Made by a program: the position numbers and the translations under genes. A DNA stretch of 64,000 bases from Ciona savignyi (lineage: Eukaryota; Chordata; Ascidiacea; Phlebobranchia; Cionidae): positions 392,584 through 456,583 of the forward strand of contig CH002903.1 in the NCBI GenBank assembly GCA_000149265.1, given 5' to 3'. How positions within the stretch are numbered: the stretch's first letter is position 1; each line of letters opens with the position of its first letter. Under the pieces are notes generated by a model that saw only the letters and a program-made list of their open reading frames with translations, did not search any database and was not told the DNA's origin. Below, piece by piece: positions 62,301 to 64,000 of this stretch.

Positions 62301-63702
62301 ATTGACAACAGAAATTAGATTTTTAATCATTCTTAAAAAAATCATCTGAAATACCGATATTCCTAAAAGTATTTATTTGTCTAAAAAGTAAAGTCTAATT
62401 ATTTCTATCACAGGTACAAAGACATGGAAAAATATAATGAAATCAGTCAGGCACAGAGACAAGCAGCGCTTGAAAAATCGCGAATCGCAAAGCAAAAGCA
62501 AACAGAGATCCTTGCCAAGATTCAAGCAGCCACAGTGCATATCCCTAAACCACCTCCCAGCAAAACATTAAAGGTAATGTATCAGGCAGAACTTGGCTTG
62601 TTCAATGTGTATTTTGCCAGTTAAATGTATTTTTTTCTGCCGGACTTTTCTTATTTATTTCTTCCAATATTAAAAATGACATCTTAGCAAAAGCTGTTTA
62701 TGCATAACATTTTTTTCACTTGCTGCTAGGTATGCGAGATATCAACAGCTATTACTGTAAAATTTGTGATAATGTAAGCATTTTGTTCTTTTACATATTA
62801 CAACAGCTAAAACATGGTAAAAAATCTTTTTATATTCTTTTTGAATATCCAAAATACATACACTAGTTTACCGGTACATGTATTTGTATCTATCTGTTTT
62901 ATTCCATAACCTTAAACTTTGATGTCATAATGGCTATTGTTCCACCAGGCCATTAACCTGAAGCGGGAATTTCGGCAGAAAAGAGAAGCAGACATGGTCA
63001 GGAATGAGATCAAAAGCTTTGAAAGCAACCTCACCAAGCTAGTGGCTCCTAGCTCATCACAAACTGATAATAGGTTGCTTATTTTTTTACTTGTACCATA
63101 TATAAGAATTTAAGTTTAGTTTTTTTGCTCCTAGAAATAAAGTATTTAAAACTATCTAATATAAAGTTATTTTAAAAAATGGAAATAAGTACATAGAAAA
63201 GGATATTTATGTTATCTTTGTCAATGGGAATACGCATGTGGCGTTATTACATGTGCAAACATCAGATTACTTCAACCACACTGTCATGTTCTACAAGCTA
63301 TTGTAGTGTGTTGGGTATATGACTTATATGTATGTTGTTCCTATTAAGTGTGTTGTACATATGATTTAGACCTTCCCACAAGTTATTGGAACCCATCACT
63401 TCTATTGAGTTTAAGCAATATTCCCTATGTCACCAGTTTTGAATAATTCCTTAGGTCACTGGTTTCTGCAACCCTTAAGCTGAAAATCAAGGAAAAAACA
63501 GATGCAGCTGTAATGAGTATCAACTGACCCCTAAACTGTGTTCCACCTCAGTGAGACAGCCGGCGATGGCTTGCAAAGCAGCATCGAGTACCTGCAGCAG
63601 ATTAAGACGAGATTGGAAGAAGACGCCACAGCGCGTGATGAACGAGCTAAAAGGAGAAGGAAGGTCCTTGTGGATCAGATGAAAGCTCACCATACTCAAG
63701 AG
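59330..63702 (+). CDS. SPEF2: SPEF2 (sperm flagellar protein 2), first eight exons
   Basis: Exons 59330-59387, 59769-59932, 60370-60444, 61129-61245, 61516-61622, 62414-62573, 62949-63073 and 63552-63702 join in phase. They give 319 residues, ending at a GTGAGC donor, so the gene continues off the right edge; vertebrate SPEF2 has about 1800 residues. SPEF2 is a central-pair (C1b) protein of motile cilia and sperm tails. Its N-terminal calponin-homology-like domain is here: MTDILCKWLNEE, FASGFYLGEILNKFQLQHDF, AKLNNFTRLEPVLHLL, LLYQVYIALHRK. Next comes a charged coiled-coil region containing EILAKIQAATVHIPKP...SKTLK, which matches human EIMAKIQAAIIQIPKP...RTLK. The basic helix KRRRKVLVDQMKAH follows. 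The start fits the human MSEILCQWLN N-terminus. Introns hold two family A SINEs and part of a third. Confidence 0.93.
60702..60905 (-). mobile_element. Degenerate composite SINE (family A)
   Basis: SPEF2 intron 3. AAGATATTCATTTTTATCCC, GGCAATCACCAGATTAGCTT, AACCTGAGCTATTGGTGTGT and CTAAGTGCCTTGGCCAAGGA lie in family order. Confidence 0.65.
61753..62034 (-). mobile_element. Full-length composite SINE (family A)
   Basis: SPEF2 intron 5. Tail AGGATAGGATATTCATGTTT, GGGTAATCGTCAGATCACCT, CTGTCGGGTTACCGGAGCTA, TTTAATTTGGTAAAACCCAT, CCAAGGACACAACCGACTAG, and the complement of the tRNA-like head (AACCACCAGACTAACCGGTT). Confidence 0.8.
63199..63470 (-). mobile_element. Degenerate composite SINE (family A)
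   Basis: SPEF2 intron 7. AAGGATATTTATGTTATCTT, ATGTGCAAACATCAGATTAC, AGCTATTGTAGTGTGTTGGG and GGAACCCATCACTTCTATTG follow the family order, with a partial internal duplication around the GTGTGTTG block. Confidence 0.58.
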
Positions 63703-64000
63703 GTGAGCTCTTAATTGCATTAGGTTTGGTTTGGAATGGATAAATGTTATATAACTGAGGGTGGTAACGCCCCTGCATAACAAATTTGTGGTGTTGCCAT
63801 GGGAAAATTTGTAAATCTTTAGATTACTGCATGCTTAACATTGGTTCCTGGAACTTTTACAGTGTGTTGGTTTATTTTGAATATTGTTTTTTGGAGGAAC
63901 TCCTAGTATAATGGTTTGACATAAAAATTTGTTTAAACACAACTTCTTAAAGCAATACTCTTTGGTCAGTCAGTTAGTCCGACTCTGTATAATTGAAACC

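Overview
This window is animal nuclear DNA, very probably from a solitary tunicate such as Ciona. The evidence is AT-rich sequence, small GT-AG exons separated by introns of a few hundred bases, chordate-type proteins (ZWILCH, SPEF2, an IL17RD-like receptor, an IGFBP/Kazal/Ig secreted protein), and many short tRNA-derived SINEs and small DNA transposons. The species call is inference; no rRNA or mitochondrial marker is present. Most single-frame ORFs here are noise. The real genes were rebuilt exon by exon, checking splice sites and reading phase at each junction.

Layout. (1) 121-7582, minus: N-terminal half of an IL17RD-like receptor (six exons, running off the left edge). One intron holds a 2.34 kb TTAA-flanked DNA transposon with long inverted repeats and a THAP zinc-finger ORF. 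(2) 7583-14649: intergenic, with SINEs. (3) 14650-23622, plus: secreted IGFBP-N/Kazal/Ig protein in seven exons, with an acidic tail ending in a possible glycosaminoglycan site. (4) 25608-28265, plus: a GNAT acetyltransferase of the arylalkylamine N-acetyltransferase-like type. (5) 33029-35427, plus: rolling-stone-like six-pass membrane protein A. (6) 35.5-36.6 kb: nested transposons and a 100-N assembly gap. (7) 38097-41335, minus: an inverted, partly decayed copy of the GNAT gene. (8) 46811-49164, plus: rolling-stone-like paralogue B, with the same exon plan as A. (9) 51268-57405, plus: complete nine-exon ZWILCH. (10) 59330-63702, plus: first eight exons of SPEF2, running off the right edge.

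No operon-like pathway links these genes. The most structured part is 25-49 kb, where GNAT and rolling-stone genes alternate (GNAT+, ROST-A+, GNAT-, ROST-B+), which suggests duplication of a two-gene unit with inversion of one GNAT copy. The two GNAT copies diverge very unevenly by exon (about 84%, 95% and 66% identity in exons 1, 2 and 3), which points to local gene conversion. At least five hAT-type elements can be delimited, four with exact 8-bp target duplications and one with a single mismatch. The palindrome TGACGTCA is strikingly over-represented, mainly around the IGFBP/Kazal/Ig gene.

No RNA gene, CRISPR array or viral genome was recognised.
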